This document shows positions 61,229-64,000 of a stretch of DNA of 64,000 nucleotides, piece after piece. Origin of the DNA: Styela clava (lineage: Eukaryota > Chordata > Ascidiacea > Stolidobranchia > Styelidae); NCBI RefSeq assembly GCF_964204865.1, contig NC_135259.1:2604001-2668000 (forward strand), read 5' to 3'. A program made the translations under genes and the position numbers. How positions within the stretch are numbered: the first letter of the stretch is position 1; the number at the start of each line of letters is the position of its first letter. The notes below the pieces were generated by a model that was given only the letters and a program-made list of their open reading frames with translations, did no database searches and had not been told where the DNA came from.

Positions 61229-61464
61229 GGTGCTCCCGAAGTATGCGAACCAAGATGGCGGACATCGGAACTTAACATGGGTAACAGGTTAGGGTTAGGC
61301 GATAATTTCTTTCCAATTTTCCTCATTTTAGTCCTATTATCAGTTCGAAGACTAGCCAAGAGCCTCCCGTAGTATTTATACCTAAAATTATGGCCTAACC
61401 CTAACCTATACACATATTACATTCCGATGTCCGCCATCTTGGTTCGCATACTTCGGGAGCCCCG
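61229..61464. mobile_element. hAT-like MITE, 236 bp (family copy 5)
   Basis: Same length and almost the same sequence as copy 1 (21674-21909). Perfect 8-bp target duplication GAAATAGG (61221-61228 and 61465-61472). It sits at the tail edge of SINE copy 2. The core has GGTTAGGGTTAGG. Confidence 0.93.
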
Positions 61465-61472
61465 GAAATAGG

Positions 61473-61804
61473 ATAGGATTTACATATTTATCCCGGGGAA
61501 GAGGAAAGCCGATAAGACGGCTTATCCATATGGCGAACCGCCGCCTCTCGTCCGGTTACCATTCCAAGTCGGGTATGGGATTAGTTATATTGCTTGTTTT
61601 CGGAAGCATGAACTTGGTGGTGGAGGAAGGCGTAACCGACCAGCGGTTACGTGAACCACCCAACGACGGCGAGGAGTCCAGCAATCCTCTCGCACATAAC
61701 CATCCCTGCATGGGATTCGAACCTGCGAACCCACGCAGAGTAATTAGAGGTGCGGTGGCGAGCGTATTCCTAACGCTAAGCCCGTTGAGCCACACCACCG
61801 CGCC
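61473..61804 (-). mobile_element. tRNA-derived SINE, copy 2
   Basis: Minus strand, with box A TGGCTCAACGGG (61792-61781) and box B GGTTCGAATCC (61723-61713), near-identical to copy 1 at 43013-43365. The tail at its low-coordinate end shows AATCCTATCC units and is split from the flank by MITE copy 5. Confidence 0.88.
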
Positions 61805-62066
61805 AACCCGGAGATCTGTAATTTTAAATTTGCTGGAAAGAGGGAATTCTGTAATGTTCGACAAAGGATTTGCCATCGGGAATCTGCTGTAAGTAAAAAT
61901 TGTAGATGTCCCGCCGCTTCTCGACCAATCAGCATACCGTGCTTGCAACAATCAATCAGACAGGGCATATCAGACGGTGAAAAAACCCGGAGATCTGGAA
62001 TTTTGATTTTACTGGAAAGAGGGGATTCTGTAATGTTCGCAATGGATTTGCCATCGGGAATCTGCT

Positions 62067-62775
62067 GTAGGGCAAGGTGGGGCACGTTGGGACATGGGGC
62101 ACGGTGCAAAATCAGCTCTCGCACTGTTACTATATTCAGATTCAGATTCAGATATTTATTTCCGTCATGCAAGAAATCCTGTCCGCGGTTCGATGTTTCA
62201 ATCCGCCCTCCGGTGAGTTACAACGTCCCCGCGAACGGACAACGGACGGGTAGAGCGGCGCAAGCTATGAGGTGAAATTGGTTTTGGGAGGTTGAAACTA
62301 AAATTTCACCGTTTCAGTTTTTTCTTTTTTCTACTGTAGCCTTCCCAACATGACAAACCACCGTCTGATATTTTTCAGCTTTAGTCCACTGTAAAATATT
62401 CATAACGTTGGCGAGTGGATGTGCCTTCCGAATTTCGCCGTGGGATGGTCTGAAAATATTTGTTTCCTATGGGGAACAATGGACCTGGGTTCAGTGGGAC
62501 ATGCCCTACAGGGCACAATTCGACAGTGTTTGATACAATAAGTGCTTAGAGACCTAGAAATGCGTTATATTTTGTGTAGTATTATGGTTTCTTTCGACCC
62601 ATGGCCCAATATGGAATATATTCGAGAATCAATAATATTTCCACATTTAGATTCCCGGAAGGAAATAATCAGTTTTATTTGCAAAATTTTTTATCCAAAT
62701 ATCTGAACTATTCCAGTTGAACATTGATTTAAAAAATATTAAATCTTCAAATTCGAAGTCTCTCTGTTCTTTAGA
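62067..62775. mobile_element. Inverted copy of the 31619-32593 element
   Basis: Reverse complement of about 31940-32593: it begins AGGGCAAGGTGGGGCACGTT and continues through GTCCCCGCGAACGGACAACG to the region matching AAATCTTCAAATT. One insertion with TTCAGA repeats sits at about 62130-62180. The other terminus is missing, replaced by the hAT fragment that follows. Confidence 0.85.
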
Positions 62776-63060
62776 CCAGTGATTCCCAAAGTGGGCGATA
62801 TCGCCCCCCGGTGGGCGAAAACGATACAGAGGGGGGCGAAAAAGTCGAAGGGGGCGACAGGGGGGCGATTTCGCGAAACCCGTTTTTGTTCGGCGCATCG
62901 TACACTTGGTTACTGTACTCTGCGTGCTTTCATAAGTTTGAATCACGTGGGTGATTATCACAAGCGAAAGGATTGCTGGACTCGTCTTCGCAGTAAGGTA
63001 CGGCAGTTTGCGTATCCCAGTGGTCGGCAAAATACGGCCGGAGTAAAATAACCTGACCCG
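62776..63060. mobile_element. hAT fragments (CAGTGATTCCCAAAG and CAGTGGTCGGCAAA ends)
   Basis: CAGTGATTCCCAAAGTGGGC followed by GGGGGGCG clusters (62777-62870) is the 5' end of a common hAT type. At 63019 CAGTGGTCGGCAAAATACGG looks like the end of another. Neither has its partner end here. Confidence 0.55.
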
Positions 63061-63505
63061 GGATGCTTCACTGAATGGACCTTTCCCCGACCTTTGACCC
63101 CGGAAAATGCTTCCTATACTTTACCATTTTAAAATTTTCAGTGCTTATTTTGAGTGGTTTCGCGACTTGTTGCCTGTAAAATGGGGTATTTGTTTCAAAC
63201 TATCATTCTAATTCATACCATTCAACAATTTGTTTTTTAAAAGTACCGGTGAAGAATTTTATCACAGCTATTTCTGTACTAATTTTTGATTACTGTAATT
63301 AAACTGGAACTTCTAGGAAGACAAAGTGATCATTGACTTATTCGATTTATATTTGAATTTCCGAAAAAACAACTAAAACTAACGAATATAATTCAAAAAC
63401 GCGAAAATGAGGTGATTTTCACGACCACGCCTGAAAATCTGTCTGAGTGAGAAATGTGTCTGAGTGGATGTAAAAGGGAGCATTGTTACGTTTATTTTTG
63501 CATCT
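63061..63505. mobile_element. Inverted fragment of the 17794 hAT family
   Basis: Reverse complement of about 19310-19765: shared text includes GACCTTTCCCCGACCTTTGA, GAGTGGTTTCGCGA and GAAAATCTGTCTGAGTGAGA. Moderately diverged; no ends or coding region. Confidence 0.75.
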
Positions 63506-64000
63506 TGCTGATTAGCCAATGTCACGAAGTAAACAAGGAAGTATATGCCCGGGGAAACACCCAAGCGGCGGTTTTGACTAAGAATTAATTTTATTTATAA
63601 TCTACGCTCGAGGAGTAAATTACATTTTTTACGTAACAGAATTTATCGTGAGACACGTTTAGACTGAATTTCATTATATCCTAAAAATTCTACAGCTACT
63701 CATTTAACGAGCCTACAATTTAATTATAATTAGACAAATGGAAACACGCAGAAAAGTTGATGTTGAGTGCAGGGGTTCAATAGCGCAGTAAATTTTTCGA
63801 ATATATTGCAATGCAATGAGGAAATTAAATTCATAGCCTATTCAAGAGATTCGTTCACCGCTTAATTTTTGTAAGAATGTATCTTCTTTAAAAAAATCTT
63901 CATCAAAATTTCACAAACCATGCGAAAATATTCACTTCGATGTTTGAAAGTACATATTTGTGCGAACAATTATTTTCGAAAATGAACATTACAAAGAACT
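63506..64000. other. Window end, nothing recognised
   Basis: AT-rich sequence with no supported gene, RNA or repeat boundary. Confidence 0.25.

Larger units (their letters stand above)
61132..62072. repeat. Tandem duplication, one unit carrying nested insertions
   Basis: Unit 1 (61132 to about 61890, interrupted by about 580 bp of SINE and MITE at 61225-61805) and unit 2 (about 61908-62072) both run from TGTCCCGCCGCTTCTCGACC through ACCCGGAGATCTG to GCCATCGGGAATCTGCTGTA. Unit 2 preserves the uninterrupted sequence (CAGACGGTGAAAAAACCCGG) at the place where unit 1 carries the insertions. Confidence 0.85.

Overview
The window looks like AT-rich nuclear DNA from an animal. Genes are split by short GT-AG introns and the space between them is packed with transposon debris. 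There are no bacterial operons, rRNA genes, tRNA genes or CRISPR arrays. An invertebrate deuterostome, perhaps an ascidian tunicate, is my best guess from the compact introns and gene families, but the sequence alone does not prove it.

Three host genes can be read from start to stop with matching splice phases. (1) A six-exon secreted lipocalin-like gene on + at 4735-6095 (218 aa). (2) A ten-exon secreted gene on + at 33306-40390 (377 aa) with a signal peptide, three LCCL domains and two small four-cysteine EGF-like modules; every intron is phase 1, and a TATA box lies upstream. (3) RACGAP1, the centralspindlin RhoGAP (MgcRacGAP), on - at 59458-49236, with 18 coding exons (662 aa, or 686 aa with one candidate extra exon). 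It has a coiled coil, a C1 zinc finger, a RhoGAP domain with arginine finger, and the conserved C-terminal tail. These genes do not form a pathway; they are ordinary neighbours.

Most of the rest is mobile. A complete BEL/Pao LTR retrotransposon on - (6795-16854, 5-bp target duplication CAAAG) has nearly identical LTRs but a badly broken coding region, and carries a hAT element (9977-11783) which itself holds another inverted-repeat element. Other DNA elements with target duplications include hAT elements at 17794-19982, 36061-36912, 45169-46768, 50410-50685 and 54701-54909, five copies of one small hAT-like MITE (236 bp and 110 bp classes), and three TA-flanked elements. There are two tRNA-derived SINE copies, two LINE fragments, one Ty3/gypsy RNase H fragment, and a dispersed family with palindromic ends that resembles Helentron-derived elements.

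Layout: 1-4100 dispersed and tandem repeats; 4735-6095 lipocalin; 6790-16859 BEL/Pao; 16860-23300 diverged duplicates and a hAT; 23300-33190 transposon fragments; 33199-40390 LCCL gene; 40400-48150 DNA elements and a SINE; 49236-59522 RACGAP1; 59523-64000 tandem duplication with nested SINE and MITE, then hAT fragments. I found no convincing new defence, metabolic or regulatory system. The most notable items are the LCCL gene's architecture, the MITE family, a MITE sitting on a RACGAP1 splice donor, and the Helentron-like family.
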